A stretch of DNA of 64,000 nucleotides from Fictibacillus aquaticus (GTDB lineage: Bacteria > Bacillota > Bacilli > Bacillales > Fictibacillaceae): contig NZ_NOII01000001.1 of the NCBI RefSeq assembly GCF_002245695.1, positions 496,001 through 560,000 of the forward strand, in the 5' to 3' direction. The position numbers and the translations under genes are program-made. The notes under the pieces are model-generated. The model saw only the letters and a program-made list of their open reading frames with translations. It ran no database searches and had not been told where the DNA came from. The number at the start of each line of letters is the position of its first letter. Position 1 is the first letter of the stretch. This document shows positions 27,912 to 37,850 of the stretch, one piece after another.

Positions 27912-29900
27912 TTATTTAATCAGCGCGCTGCTGTCGACTACTAGCGCTACTTCCCCGTCCCCGAGAATCGCAGCTCCTGAAATGGCATGAACACTTGCCG
28001 ATAAATAGCTTCCAAGCGATTTCAAAACGATCTCCTGCTGTCCGATAAACGAATCAACAGCGAGTCCCACAGTTTTATCTCCCCTTCTGACAAGAACAAT
28101 ATATCGTTCTTCTCTGCAGCCATCCTTACTAGGAATATTGAATGTTTCTTCAAGATAAATGAGCGGCACCACTTTGCCCCTGTACTGCAACACATCCTGG
28201 CCGTGAAGCGATTGTATTTGGTCACTTTCAACCACAGCTGTTTCAATAATGGACGATAAAGGAATCGCATATTTTTCGTTGTGCACTTTTACAAGAAGTG
28301 CTTTAAGTATAGACAGTGTCAGAGGCAGCTGGATTGAGAACGTTGTCCCTTTTCCTCTTGATGAATCGACCGTTATGCTGCCTCCCAGAGATTCTATCTT
28401 GTTTTTTACAACATCGAGCCCTACTCCTCGCCCTGATATGTCAGATACCGTATCAGCAGTTGAAAACCCAGAAGCGAAAAGAAGTGCATAGATTTGCTGG
28501 TCTGTCATAGAATCAGCTGCCACTTGTGAAATCAGACCGTTCTCCAGCGCCTTTTGCAGTACCTTGTCTCTATTAATACCGCCGCCATCATCTTCAATCT
28601 CGATGAACACAAGATTGCCGCTGTGATAAGCGCGGAGATGGATGGTTCCGGTTTCATTTTTACCAGCAGCAATCCGCTCACTTGGCTTTTCAATACCATG
28701 ATCTAAAGAATTTCTCAGCAGATGGACAAGAGGGTCGCCAATTTCATCGATAAACGTTCTGTCGAGCTCTGTTTCGGCTCCGCTTATCTCAAGGTTTACT
28801 TTTTTCCCTAGATCCTTTGCAAGACCTCTGATCATTCTCGGAAAACGGTTAAATACCGATTCAACCGCCACCATCCTCAGCTTTAGGATGATATCCTGCA
28901 AATCTGCCGATGTTCTGGACATCCTTTCAACTGTTTCAGTCAGTTCTTGCTTTTTAATGCCTCTTGAGAGCTGTTCCAGTCTGCCTCTTTCAATGACAAG
29001 CTCTTCAAAAAGGTTCATGAGATCATTTAGCCTATCGATGTTTACCCGGATTGTTTTGCTTCCTGCCGAAGAAGAGGCTGTACTCTTTTCAGCAGCAACA
29101 GGTATATTCTCAGCTGCTTCCTCACGGGCAGGTCCAGGTATGCTGACTCCGCTTTTTTCAGCATGAGGAAGTGCAAGCTTGACATTTACACTTTTAACTT
29201 CTGAAATAGAGGAAATGTTCTTTCTAATACTTTCTGCTTCAGCATTTGTCAGTAACACGATTGTAAATGTGTCGTTAAACTGCTCAGCTTCAAGCTGCTC
29301 GATCGGCGGATTGGCCTTAATGATATCTCCGTTCGTTTCAAGTGAGTTAAACACCATGTAAACTCTTGCTGCTTTTAATAAACATTCGGCTTCAAGAGTG
29401 ACCATAATTTCAAAGACTTGAAACCCTTGTTCTACTGACTCAGAAATAATGGTTTTTTCATAGTCGTCATATTCCAGCCCGCTTTCAGCATGAGAATTCT
29501 TATTATCACCTGGAGCCTGTTGTCCGGTTTCCAGCAGTTCGAGCAGTGCTACTGTTTCCGAAACATCGCGCTTCCCTTCACCTCCTGATCCAATAGACGC
29601 AACCATATTTTCCAGATGGTCGATCGAGGAAAAGAGTGCATCTAGCACTTCAGGTGTGGCTTCAGCTCTTTTATTGCGGATGGCATCAAGCAAGTTTTCC
29701 ATCACATGTGTCAGACTTGCGAGGTCTGCAAACCCCATCGTCGCAGACATTCCTTTAAGTGTATGGGCAGAACGGAAGATTTCATTTACAATTGAAAGCT
29801 CTTCTGGATTGCTTTCAAGCAGCAGAAGCTGTGTGTTGATCGATTGAAGGTGCTCTCTGCTCTCATCTAAAAAAATATCTAAATATTGAGTCATCTCCAT
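27912..29900 (-). CDS. cheA: Chemotaxis histidine kinase CheA
   Basis: Autophosphorylates on histidine in response to receptor state and passes phosphate to CheY and CheB. Order in 662 residues: P1 HPt domain with the phosphorylated His in RSAHTLKGMSATMGF (about residue 46), a P2 response-regulator-binding region (about 155-245), an Ala/Ser/Glu-rich linker, P3 dimer helices (about 285-350), P4 ATPase with LLRNSLDHGIEKP (N box) and ISGRGVGLDVVK (G1 box), and P5 CheW-like domain (about 525-662). All catalytic parts are intact. B. subtilis CheA is 672 residues. Confidence 0.98.
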   Translation of the reverse strand: MEMTQYLDIFLDESREHLQSINTQLLLLESNPEELSIVNEIFRSAHTLKGMSATMGFADLASLTHVMENLLDAIRNKRAEATPEVLDALFSSIDHLENMVASIGSGGEGKRDVSETVALLELLETGQQAPGDNKNSHAESGLEYDDYEKTIISESVEQGFQVFEIMVTLEAECLLKAARVYMVFNSLETNGDIIKANPPIEQLEAEQFNDTFTIVLLTNAEAESIRKNISSISEVKSVNVKLALPHAEKSGVSIPGPAREEAAENIPVAAEKSTASSSAGSKTIRVNIDRLNDLMNLFEELVIERGRLEQLSRGIKKQELTETVERMSRTSADLQDIILKLRMVAVESVFNRFPRMIRGLAKDLGKKVNLEISGAETELDRTFIDEIGDPLVHLLRNSLDHGIEKPSERIAAGKNETGTIHLRAYHSGNLVFIEIEDDGGGINRDKVLQKALENGLISQVAADSMTDQQIYALLFASGFSTADTVSDISGRGVGLDVVKNKIESLGGSITVDSSRGKGTTFSIQLPLTLSILKALLVKVHNEKYAIPLSSIIETAVVESDQIQSLHGQDVLQYRGKVVPLIYLEETFNIPSKDGCREERYIVLVRRGDKTVGLAVDSFIGQQEIVLKSLGSYLSASVHAISGAAILGDGEVALVVDSSALIK

Positions 29901-29915
29901 ATTGGCATCCCCCTT

Positions 29916-30971
29916 CTATATTAATTTGACTATCGCTTTTGCAATGTCCTTCACATGATGAATTTCATCTGCCTGACCGGCTAAGATGGCGGACTTTGGC
30001 ATCCCGTACACAACACATGATTCCTCAGATTCTGCGATAACTTCTGTATGTCCGCTTTTTTTCAAAGCCGTTACACCTTCTGTTCCGTCACTGCCCATCC
30101 CGGTCATGATCACTGCGATTTTACGGTATGAAGGAAGCTGTACGGCGCTTTCAAACAGAACATTTACCGACGGCCGGTGTCCGAGCTCAGGAGGTTCTTG
30201 ATCCAAAAGCGCTACCAGTTCTCCCGAATCTTCACGAATGCGAAGATGAGAGCCTCCCGGGGCTATATATACTGTGCCGTTTTGAAGAACCTCTTTATGT
30301 TCAGCTTCTTTTATTTTTAATGGCGACAAAGAATCAAGACGCTGTGCTAAAGAGGCAGTAAATCCTGGCGGCATGTGCTGAACAACTAAAGCTGGCGCGT
30401 TAATGCTTCCGGGAAGCTCCGCGAGCACGGTTTGAAGAGCTCTCGGACCGCCGGTTGATGTTCCGATCAATATGACAGGTTTCATTTGTTTAGATGACTG
30501 TATAATTTTAGGTGCGCGTATAACATTATCTGTCTGGCTGCGTTCTTGCCCGAGATGATTGTGCAGCATAGCTTTTGAAGCCATGAGCACTTTTTCGATC
30601 AAATCATCCTGAATTTCATGCAAGTTCAGTGAAATGGCACCTGAAGGCTTCTGAATAAAATCTACAGCGCCACAAGACATAGCTTGAATCGTATTGTCGG
30701 CGCCGATTTTTGTCGTGCTGCTGAGCATGATGACCGGAACAGGACATTGGCTCATGATGAGTTTAACTGCTTCGAGCCCATCAAGCACGGGCATCTCCAC
30801 ATCCATGGTGACCACATCCGGACGAAGCTGATTGATTTTATCAATGGCTTCTTTCCCGTTTCGCGCGGTGCCTGCGATGATAATTCGTTTGTCAGAGACA
30901 AGGATGTCGGAAATGTATTTCCTCATAAATGCTGAATCATCCACAACTAATACACTTACGGGTTTTACCAT
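29916..30971 (-). CDS. cheB: Chemoreceptor methylesterase/deamidase CheB
   Basis: Removes methyl groups from chemoreceptors when phosphorylated. The receiver domain (1-120) has the acidic pair VVDDS near residue 9 and the phosphoacceptor in VVTMDVEMPVLDG (about 54-66). After a linker (about 130-160), the esterase domain keeps the triad: Ser in GTSTGGPRAL (about 170), His in VQHMPPGFT (about 197) and Asp in MTGMGSDGTEG (about 293). 351 residues, against 357 in B. subtilis. It is separated from flhG by 6 bases. Confidence 0.98.
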   Translation of the reverse strand: MVKPVSVLVVDDSAFMRKYISDILVSDKRIIIAGTARNGKEAIDKINQLRPDVVTMDVEMPVLDGLEAVKLIMSQCPVPVIMLSSTTKIGADNTIQAMSCGAVDFIQKPSGAISLNLHEIQDDLIEKVLMASKAMLHNHLGQERSQTDNVIRAPKIIQSSKQMKPVILIGTSTGGPRALQTVLAELPGSINAPALVVQHMPPGFTASLAQRLDSLSPLKIKEAEHKEVLQNGTVYIAPGGSHLRIREDSGELVALLDQEPPELGHRPSVNVLFESAVQLPSYRKIAVIMTGMGSDGTEGVTALKKSGHTEVIAESEESCVVYGMPKSAILAGQADEIHHVKDIAKAIVKLI

Positions 30972-30977
30972 GAGACA

Positions 30978-31835
30978 CTACCTTCCTTTAAAAAACACTT
31001 TAACCCGTCCAAAAAATGACGAGGATGATGTTCTTTTTTCTTGATACCTTTCCCCGCTTAAGCAGCCAGCTAGTTCTTTAACTGCGGTGCTGGCTGGAGA
31101 CTGAGGATTGTACAGAACGAAAGGAACCTGGCGCTTAACACTTTCTTTGACATTCGTGTCATATGGAATCATTCCCGCGACATTTAATTTTTTTTGCAGG
31201 AATCGCTGGGCGACCTCTAATAGTTTTGCCGCTGCAGCCCGGCCTTCTTTATAGCTCTCATACCGGTTGATGATAAGGCTCACAGGCAGGCTTGGAGAGT
31301 TTGCGTGAATATGCTTGATCATTGAATAAGCATCTGTGACGCTTGTAATTTCCGGTGTAGTCACCGTCAAGATTTCATCGCAGCATAAGATGAAGCTTAA
31401 GCTCCATTCCGTGATGCCGGCTCCCATATCGAGAATAATATAGTCATAGACGGCTTCGGCTTCTGAGAGCTGATTGAAGAATGCATCCATCATGGCTCCA
31501 TTCAGATTTACGAGGCTTGCAAAATGCCGGCCGCCCGCTATATGTGAAATACCGCTTTTGTCTTCCTCTATGATGTCCCAGATTTGGCAGCCATGCTCAA
31601 GCAAATCCATAATGCTCTTGGCAGAAGGCTTTCCAAGAAGAAGGTCGACGTTGCCCATTCCAATATCGAGGTCAAACACAAGCACCCGTTTTCCGCCCTT
31701 TGAAAGAGAGATAGCCAGATTCGCACTTACGTTGGACTTGCCTACACCGCCTTTACCGCTCACGACACCGTAAACTTTTGCCATACCTGCCTTTACGGAC
31801 AGTTTCTGCCTTAACGCTTCAGCTTGATCAGCCAT
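30978..31835 (-). CDS. flhG: FlhG (YlxH), MinD-like ATPase controlling flagellar number/placement
   Basis: A 285-residue ParA/MinD-family ATPase. The deviant Walker A motif SGKGGVGKS is at about residues 27-35, switch I/II as DLDIGMGNVDLLLG and ILDMGAG. The first 20 residues (including QAEALRQK) form the activation helix that stimulates the FlhF GTPase in B. subtilis. A C-terminal basic amphipathic region (FFGRVKVFFKGR) probably binds the membrane. The start overlaps flhF by 8 bases, in line with the two working together on basal body placement. Confidence 0.96.
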   Translation of the reverse strand: MADQAEALRQKLSVKAGMAKVYGVVSGKGGVGKSNVSANLAISLSKGGKRVLVFDLDIGMGNVDLLLGKPSAKSIMDLLEHGCQIWDIIEEDKSGISHIAGGRHFASLVNLNGAMMDAFFNQLSEAEAVYDYIILDMGAGITEWSLSFILCCDEILTVTTPEITSVTDAYSMIKHIHANSPSLPVSLIINRYESYKEGRAAAAKLLEVAQRFLQKKLNVAGMIPYDTNVKESVKRQVPFVLYNPQSPASTAVKELAGCLSGERYQEKRTSSSSFFGRVKVFFKGR

Positions 31836-32949
31836 TTTTCTTGCCCTCTAAGAACCGAGCAGTAATTTTATCTGCGTCGCCATCTATTAGATCATCCGGC
31901 ACGTTCTGTCCGTCTGTAACATACGCTGTTCCGATTTTATGAAAAATGGAAAAGTTTATCATTGCACCATATGAGACCGTTTCGTCTTTTTTTGTAAAGA
32001 TGACTTTGTGCACCGGCAGGTTTTGAAATCGTTTATAAATGGCATCCATATCAGCAAATCGCGATACTAGTGAGAGCACAAGATAGTTTTTCATATCGCT
32101 GTCAAATTGAATAATCCGCTGAAGCTCTTCGACATAAAAGGGGTTTAAAAAGTTTCTTCCTGCCGAATCGACAAATACTACATCATAGTCTGCCAGCTTT
32201 TCTTTCGCTCTCTTGAAATCGTCCGCTGTATAAGCGACCTCACAAGGAATGTTTAAAATTTCAGCGTAAGTCTTCAGTTGTTCAATAGCGGCGATCCGGT
32301 ATGTATCAGTCGTGATGAAGGCCGCTCTTTTACCATCCTTTAAGACAGCCTTTGCTGCAATTTTTGCGAGAGTGGTCGTTTTTCCTACTCCTGTCGGACC
32401 GACAACGTTCAGAAATTTAGTTTCATAGTTAAATGGCCCAAATTCACTTTTTTGCATTCGGGCAGCGAGCCAGTCTGACATCCAGCGTGACCAGTCATAA
32501 GCTTCCTGCTCTTGATCGCTGAAAGAATTCCATTTGCCAGACATACTGTTCATCAGTTCCTGAATAAGCTCTGGTGACAGCTCCTGCGAAACAAGGTATT
32601 CTTCCCACTCTTTTAGCGGCACCGGAACGTCTGCTGCATCTGACTTTGATTTCATCGCACTAACAAGACCTTTAAGCTGCCGTATTTCATCTGCGAGTAC
32701 CTTTGCATCAAGTGATGGGGAAGCAGCAGGTGAATTGCGGCTGTTTCTTTCAATCGGTTTATGAATTCGCTCCCGTCCATCATTGTCGAGTGCGGCAAAC
32801 ACTTCCATCGCGGTTTTCGTAAAGAAGCCTAGAAAACCGCCTTTTTGAATTTCTCTCGTATTTAATATGACAGCTCCGGAGCCAAGATCGGCTTTGACGA
32901 GCTTCATCGCTTCCGGAAGAGTAGATGCGGTATATTTTTTTACTTTCAT
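31828..32949 (-). CDS. flhF: FlhF, SRP-type GTPase for flagellar placement
   Basis: A signal-recognition-particle-type GTPase that forms a homodimer and recruits early flagellar parts. N-terminal basic B domain (1-110), N domain, then the G domain with G1 [15 protein letters not shown] (about 190-204), TTDTYRIAAIEQLKTYAEI, DSAGRN and the TKKDE box (about 330). 373 residues. The ATG overlaps the flhA stop by one base, and the end overlaps flhG by 8 bases, so flhA-flhF-flhG are translationally linked. Confidence 0.97.
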   Translation of the reverse strand: MKVKKYTASTLPEAMKLVKADLGSGAVILNTREIQKGGFLGFFTKTAMEVFAALDNDGRERIHKPIERNSRNSPAASPSLDAKVLADEIRQLKGLVSAMKSKSDAADVPVPLKEWEEYLVSQELSPELIQELMNSMSGKWNSFSDQEQEAYDWSRWMSDWLAARMQKSEFGPFNYETKFLNVVGPTGVGKTTTLAKIAAKAVLKDGKRAAFITTDTYRIAAIEQLKTYAEILNIPCEVAYTADDFKRAKEKLADYDVVFVDSAGRNFLNPFYVEELQRIIQFDSDMKNYLVLSLVSRFADMDAIYKRFQNLPVHKVIFTKKDETVSYGAMINFSIFHKIGTAYVTDGQNVPDDLIDGDADKITARFLEGKKNG

Positions 32950-34982
32950 TAGATATTCACCACTCCCACGCTTTGTACTTCAATATCCGGCTCGAGTTCA
33001 TTATAAGAAAGGACTGCAATTTCTGGCAGATATCTTTCAATAAGCTGCCTGACGTACATCCGGACAGCTGGCGAACATAAAATAACCGGCGTCTGCTCGA
33101 AGCTTCTTGATTGTTCAAGTTCTTTTGTGATGCTGTCATATATAGATTGAGAATCCTGCGGATCAAGAGAAAGATAGTTTCCATGCTCTGTCTGCTGCAC
33201 ATGCTCTGCGATCCTTTTTTCAACGCTGCCCCCGAGTGTAATGACTTTCAGCGGCTCATCTCCAACACTGAAATGGTGCGAGATCTGGCGGGAAAGAGAT
33301 TGCCTTACATATTCCGTCAGCAGATCAGTATCCTTTGTCATCCTTGAAAAATCAGCTAATGTTTCAAAAATAACAGGCAGATTGCGAATGGATATTTTCT
33401 CCTTCAACAGTCTTGAAAGTACTTTTTGGATTTCTCCAGTTGATAATGCGTCTGGCGTTACTTCTTCTACCAGTGCTGGATATGACTCTTTCAAATGCTC
33501 GATCAGCTGACGCGTTTCTTGTCTTCCGATCAGTTCATGGGCATGCTTTTTTATGACTTCTGTAAGATGTGTTGAAACAACAGATGGAGGATCAACCACT
33601 GTGTAGCCAGAGTATTCGGCTTTTTCTTTCATGCTTTCAGGTATCCACAATGCCGGCAGACCAAAAGCAGGCTCTATAGTGCTGATTCCGGTTATTTCTT
33701 CATCCTCTACACCTGGACTCATTGAAAGATAATGGTCAAGCAGCAGTTCCCCCCGTGCAACTTCACTGCCCTTTATTTTTATACGGTACTCATTCGGCTG
33801 CAGCTGTATATTATCTCGTATCCTCACCACAGGAACGATCATGCCAAGCTCGAGTGCGATCTGCCTTCTGATCATTACAACACGGTCAAGCAAGTCTCCT
33901 CCCTGAGAAGCATCCGCGAGAGGAATGAGACTGTAGCCAAACTCAAATTCAACCGGATCGACCTGCAGCAGACTCACCACCGATTCAGGACTCTTCATCT
34001 GTTCTGTCTGCTGATCTTCATCCATAACATCTTCGAGCACCTTTTGCCGCGACTCTGCTTTAAGGAGTGTATAGCCGCCAAACGCGATCAGACCGCCGAT
34101 CGAGAGCGTAAAGAAATCATTTATAGGTGTGAAGAGACCGAGCATGACGATGGTAACGCTCGCCACTATCAAAAGCTTCGGAAATGCGAGCAGCTGCCTT
34201 GAAACATCAAATCCTAAATTCCCTTCAGAGGCCGCTCTTGTAACGATAATACCTGTTGCTGTAGAAATAATAAGTGCTGGAATCTGGCTCACCAAACCAT
34301 CGCCAATCGTCAGTCTTGTAAAGGTTTCTGCGCTTTCAACGAACGAAAGATCCATTTGCATCATCCCGATAATGATTCCAAAAACCATATTAAGGATAAC
34401 GATTATGATGCCTGCAATCGCATCCCCCTTAACGAATTTACTCGCCCCATCCATAGCTCCGTAAAAGTCAGCTTCACGTTCTACTGTTTTCCGCCTGTCT
34501 TTAGCCTCCAAATCCGAAATCATTCCAGCATTCAGATCAGCATCAATGCTCATCTGCTTCCCTGGCATTGCATCCAACGTGAAGCGTGCCGCCACTTCAG
34601 AGACCCTTTCAGATCCTTTAGTGATAACAATAAACTGAATAATGACAAGGATGAAGAATATAACGATTCCGACTAGTATATTACCTTGAACCACAAATTC
34701 TCCAAAAGTATGCACCACATCACCAGCTTCTCCGTTTGAAAGAATCGAACGGGTCGTTGAAACGTTCAGCCCTAGCCTGAAAAGGGTCACAAGTAAAAGC
34801 AGAGATGGGAATATAGAAAACTGAAGAGGTTCGATCGTATTCATGGCGATCAATATAATCAGCAGCGCGAGCGAGATATTGATAATGATCAAAAAATCCA
34901 GCATCCATGGGGGAAGCGGTATGATCAGCATCGCCAATATTAAAATCACCCCTATTAAAACCGTTAAATCTCTTGCTTTCAT
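32949..34982 (-). CDS. flhA: FlhA, flagellar type III export gate protein
   Basis: Core of the export gate; its cytoplasmic ring docks chaperone-substrate complexes. The first 310 residues contain about eight membrane helices and the cytoplasmic FHIPEP region with RFTLDAMPGKQMSIDADLNAG (split around residue 140-160). The cytoplasmic domain (about 330-677) is complete and ends in PDIEVQSVGVVNI. 677 residues, the same length as in B. subtilis. ATG start with SD AGGAGTGGG. 12 bases separate it from flhB. Confidence 0.98.
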   Translation of the reverse strand: MKARDLTVLIGVILILAMLIIPLPPWMLDFLIIINISLALLIILIAMNTIEPLQFSIFPSLLLLVTLFRLGLNVSTTRSILSNGEAGDVVHTFGEFVVQGNILVGIVIFFILVIIQFIVITKGSERVSEVAARFTLDAMPGKQMSIDADLNAGMISDLEAKDRRKTVEREADFYGAMDGASKFVKGDAIAGIIIVILNMVFGIIIGMMQMDLSFVESAETFTRLTIGDGLVSQIPALIISTATGIIVTRAASEGNLGFDVSRQLLAFPKLLIVASVTIVMLGLFTPINDFFTLSIGGLIAFGGYTLLKAESRQKVLEDVMDEDQQTEQMKSPESVVSLLQVDPVEFEFGYSLIPLADASQGGDLLDRVVMIRRQIALELGMIVPVVRIRDNIQLQPNEYRIKIKGSEVARGELLLDHYLSMSPGVEDEEITGISTIEPAFGLPALWIPESMKEKAEYSGYTVVDPPSVVSTHLTEVIKKHAHELIGRQETRQLIEHLKESYPALVEEVTPDALSTGEIQKVLSRLLKEKISIRNLPVIFETLADFSRMTKDTDLLTEYVRQSLSRQISHHFSVGDEPLKVITLGGSVEKRIAEHVQQTEHGNYLSLDPQDSQSIYDSITKELEQSRSFEQTPVILCSPAVRMYVRQLIERYLPEIAVLSYNELEPDIEVQSVGVVNI

Positions 34983-34994
34983 GCTAACCCACTC

Positions 34995-36083
34995 CTATTT
35001 TCCTGCAGTAGCTTTTCTTTTGATGCGGTATACATATGCCAATATTTCAGCAACAGCTTTAAAAAGATCCTCGGGGATCCTGTCACCGATTTCCGTCCTG
35101 CTATAAAGAGTCCGAGCCAGCGGCTTATTCTCGACTGTGGTTATTTTATGTTCTTTGGCAATTTCTTTGATCCTCTGGGCAACAAGATCGACTCCTTTTG
35201 CAACGATAACTGGAGCTTCCATCTTTGAACCGTCATATTGCAGTGCAATCGCATAATGTGTTGGATTGGTGATGATCACATCTGCCTTTGGCACTTCCTG
35301 CATCATCCGTCTCATCGCCATCTGCCGCTGTTTTTCCTTAATCTTTGATTTGATTTTCGGATCCCCTTCAGACTTCTTGTATTCATCTTTGATGTCTTGT
35401 TTGGACATCCTGATATTTTTTTCAAAATCAAATTTTTGGTACATGTAGTCCAGAAGTGAAAGAAACAGAAGCACTATAGAAGCGGCGAACATCATTTTTA
35501 ATACAAGACCGCCTATTGCAGAAAGAGCTTCACCAAGATCGACAAGAGCGAGCCTTCCCAGTTCTTCACGTGCATCATACAAGAAATAAAACGTTACAGC
35601 CCCTACGAGTGCAATTTTGAGCATGGATTTTGCCAGTTCGACAATTGCCCTTACTGAATAAATGCGCTTGAATCCTTGTATCGGATCCAGTCGTTCTAGC
35701 TTCATCTGGATCGCCTCTGTTGAAAAAAGAAATCCTACTTGAACGTAATTGGAGAACAACGCAGCAATAAATGCAGCCGCAAGCATCGGCGCGGCGATAA
35801 CTGCTGCTTCATACAGCAGCTCCGTGAAAAGCTTTTGAACGGCGTTGGCACTAAGATCGAATAGTAATCCTTTGCTGAAACGGTCTTTCATGACGTGAAG
35901 CATCTTCACGCCCATCCAGCTTCCGGCAAAGGAAAGAACGAGAACGGAAACAAACAGAATGACAGCAGCGTTGACATCCGCACTTTTGGCAGTCTGGCCT
36001 TTTTTACGGGTGTCCTCCCTCTTTTTAGGTGTTGCTTTTTCCGTTTTTTCCTGAGAAAAGAACTGCAGGTTAAGCTTCTGCAT
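34995..36083 (-). CDS. flhB: FlhB, flagellar export switch protein
   Basis: Export gate component whose cytoplasmic domain switches substrate class after self-cleavage. N-terminal LQFFSQEKTEKATPKKREDTRKKGQ, four membrane helices (about 30-215), then the cytoplasmic domain with the intact autocleavage site NPTH in ITNPTHYAIAL (about residue 270). The frame is open from a TTG at 36110, but ATG 36083 has SD GGAGGA (36088-36093) and lies 1 base beyond the fliR stop; this gives 362 residues against 360 in B. subtilis. A second, membrane-free copy of its C-terminus is encoded by ylqH at 62132-62422. Confidence 0.97.
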   Translation of the reverse strand: MQKLNLQFFSQEKTEKATPKKREDTRKKGQTAKSADVNAAVILFVSVLVLSFAGSWMGVKMLHVMKDRFSKGLLFDLSANAVQKLFTELLYEAAVIAAPMLAAAFIAALFSNYVQVGFLFSTEAIQMKLERLDPIQGFKRIYSVRAIVELAKSMLKIALVGAVTFYFLYDAREELGRLALVDLGEALSAIGGLVLKMMFAASIVLLFLSLLDYMYQKFDFEKNIRMSKQDIKDEYKKSEGDPKIKSKIKEKQRQMAMRRMMQEVPKADVIITNPTHYAIALQYDGSKMEAPVIVAKGVDLVAQRIKEIAKEHKITTVENKPLARTLYSRTEIGDRIPEDLFKAVAEILAYVYRIKRKATAGK

Positions 36084-36084
36084 C

Positions 36085-36870
36085 TTATCCTCCGCCTTTC
36101 CCTCCGCCAAGGACAGTCATAAGCGCTCTCATCGCCTCTGTTATCTGTGCGGTGAGTGCATTCAAACTGACAAAAAACACGGGCAAAATAATAAGCAATA
36201 ATAAAAACGAGATTAATATTTTCAGCGGCAGACCGATAACAAATATGTTCAGCTGCGGAACGGTTCTCGCCATGATTCCGAGTGCAAGATCTGCCAGGAA
36301 TAAGGCTCCCACGATCGGAAGAGCCATCTGAAAGGCTGCCAGAAACATGCTTGAGAATCCTGAAAGCACGGTCTTTAAGACGCCTTCATCTCCAAAATGG
36401 AAAGTTGGCGATTCTAGGGGCATGAACTGATAGCTGTAAAAGATGCCATCCAGCAGAAGATGGTGTGCGTCCGTTGCAAGCAGGAACAAAACGGCGAACG
36501 TGTTTAAATATCTTCCCATCAGCGGAGTCTGTGCACCTGTCTGCGGATCAAAAACGTTCGCAAGTGCAAATCCCATTTGCAAATCGATAAATCCTCCTGC
36601 CGCTTGTATTGCGGAAAAGAGGACTGCTGCCATTAGACCGAGGGCAAGACCAGTCATCGCTTCCTTGAGAAGCAGCAGCAAAAATACTCCATCTGCAGGT
36701 ATCACCGGCGGTTTAACGGTATACAGGACGATCCAAGAAATGAAAAGTGATACCGCTGCTTTGTGCATGGCCGGTATACTTCGGTTTGATAAAATCGGAA
36801 CGGTAACAAAAAACGAGCTTATTCTCGCGGCAATTAACAAAAATGCTGGCAAGTAGTTAATATCCGGCAT
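36085..36870 (-). CDS. fliR: FliR, flagellar export gate membrane protein
   Basis: Part of the FliP5-Q4-R1 export channel. 261 residues, with six or so hydrophobic helices and the family stretch GGFIDLQMGFALANVFDPQTGAQ (split around residues 90-113). The glycine-rich C-terminus (MTVLGGGKGGG) is short. Its gene is 4 bases from fliQ and the stop codon is directly before the flhB start. Confidence 0.96.
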   Translation of the reverse strand: MPDINYLPAFLLIAARISSFFVTVPILSNRSIPAMHKAAVSLFISWIVLYTVKPPVIPADGVFLLLLLKEAMTGLALGLMAAVLFSAIQAAGGFIDLQMGFALANVFDPQTGAQTPLMGRYLNTFAVLFLLATDAHHLLLDGIFYSYQFMPLESPTFHFGDEGVLKTVLSGFSSMFLAAFQMALPIVGALFLADLALGIMARTVPQLNIFVIGLPLKILISFLLLLIILPVFFVSLNALTAQITEAMRALMTVLGGGKGGG

Positions 36871-36874
36871 TCTA

Positions 36875-37144
36875 TTAACCTATATAATGATGAAGATTAT
36901 TTAAGATGCCAGACGTGAATGCCAATATTTGCGACAGCATCCACGGACCGAAAAAGATCAGGCCGACAAGCACGGCGACTATCTTCGGAACAAACGCAAG
37001 CGTCTGCTCTTGAATCTGTGTGGTTGCCTGAAAAATACTGACTGCAAGACCGACAATCAAAGCCAGAGCAAGCAGCGGTCCGCAGACTAGCAGTGTAATA
37101 TATACACCCTGCTCAGCAAGAGTAATGACAAACTGTGAATCCAT
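36875..37144 (-). CDS. fliQ: FliQ, flagellar export gate membrane protein
   Basis: A small two-helix membrane protein of the export channel. 89 residues as in B. subtilis, with SIFQATTQIQEQTLAFVPKI (about 40-59) as the most conserved piece. The start is the ATG at 37144, with SD AGGTGG at 5 bases; the GTG at 37153 lies within this SD. Located between fliP and fliR. Confidence 0.96.
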   Translation of the reverse strand: MDSQFVITLAEQGVYITLLVCGPLLALALIVGLAVSIFQATTQIQEQTLAFVPKIVAVLVGLIFFGPWMLSQILAFTSGILNNLHHYIG

Positions 37145-37169
37145 TTTTTCCACCTACTAGTCCAGGAAG

Positions 37170-37850
37170 TTAATAGCTTAGCAGCAGCGATTTTACGATT
37201 AAATACCACCCGTCTACGAGAACAAAAAGAAGTATCTTAAACGGCAGGGATATCATGACAGGAGGAAGCATCATCATCCCCATCGCCATCAGGACGCTGG
37301 CCACTACCATATCAATGACAAGAAACGGAACAAAAATCATAAATCCGATCTGGAATGCGGTTTTCAGCTCACTTATTGCAAAAGCCGGAACAAGCGTGGT
37401 GAGCGGTATATCTTGGACCGACTTAGGTTTTTCCGCCTTCGCATACTCCATAAAAAGCGCAAGATCTTTTTGCCTTGTCTGCTTTGCCATAAATTCTTTC
37501 AGAGGCTTTGTTCCTCTTTCAAATGCCTCCTGCTGTGTAAGCTCTCCTTTTAACAGCGGCTTAACAGCTTCTTTGTTCACTTCTCCAAAAGTTGGCGCCA
37601 TGATAAAGAAAGTAATAAACAGTGCGATTCCAACCAATACCTGGTTAGGAGGCATCTGCTGGGTAGCGAGCGCCGTCCTAACAAAAGAGAGCACGATAAT
37701 GACTCTCGTAAAGCAGGTCATCAATATCAGGAGGCTCGGCGCAAGACTAAGCACTGTCAGCAAAAGAAGCAGCTGAAGAGTTGTCTCTAAATTTGCTGGT
37801 TCATCGCTGTTCAGCGCATCTAAATCGATGCCGGGAATAAAATCAGTCAT
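37170..37850 (-). CDS. fliP: FliP, flagellar export gate membrane protein
   Basis: Main subunit of the export channel. 226 residues. The conserved LLTVLSLAPSLLILMTCFTRV begins at residue 30, followed by MPPNQVLVGIALFITFFIMAP and the C-terminal block FAISELKTAFQIGFMIFVPFL...VVASVLMAMGMMMLPPVMISLP, characteristic of FliP. Overlaps the end of fliO by 8 bases. Confidence 0.97.
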   Translation of the reverse strand: MTDFIPGIDLDALNSDEPANLETTLQLLLLLTVLSLAPSLLILMTCFTRVIIVLSFVRTALATQQMPPNQVLVGIALFITFFIMAPTFGEVNKEAVKPLLKGELTQQEAFERGTKPLKEFMAKQTRQKDLALFMEYAKAEKPKSVQDIPLTTLVPAFAISELKTAFQIGFMIFVPFLVIDMVVASVLMAMGMMMLPPVMISLPFKILLFVLVDGWYLIVKSLLLSY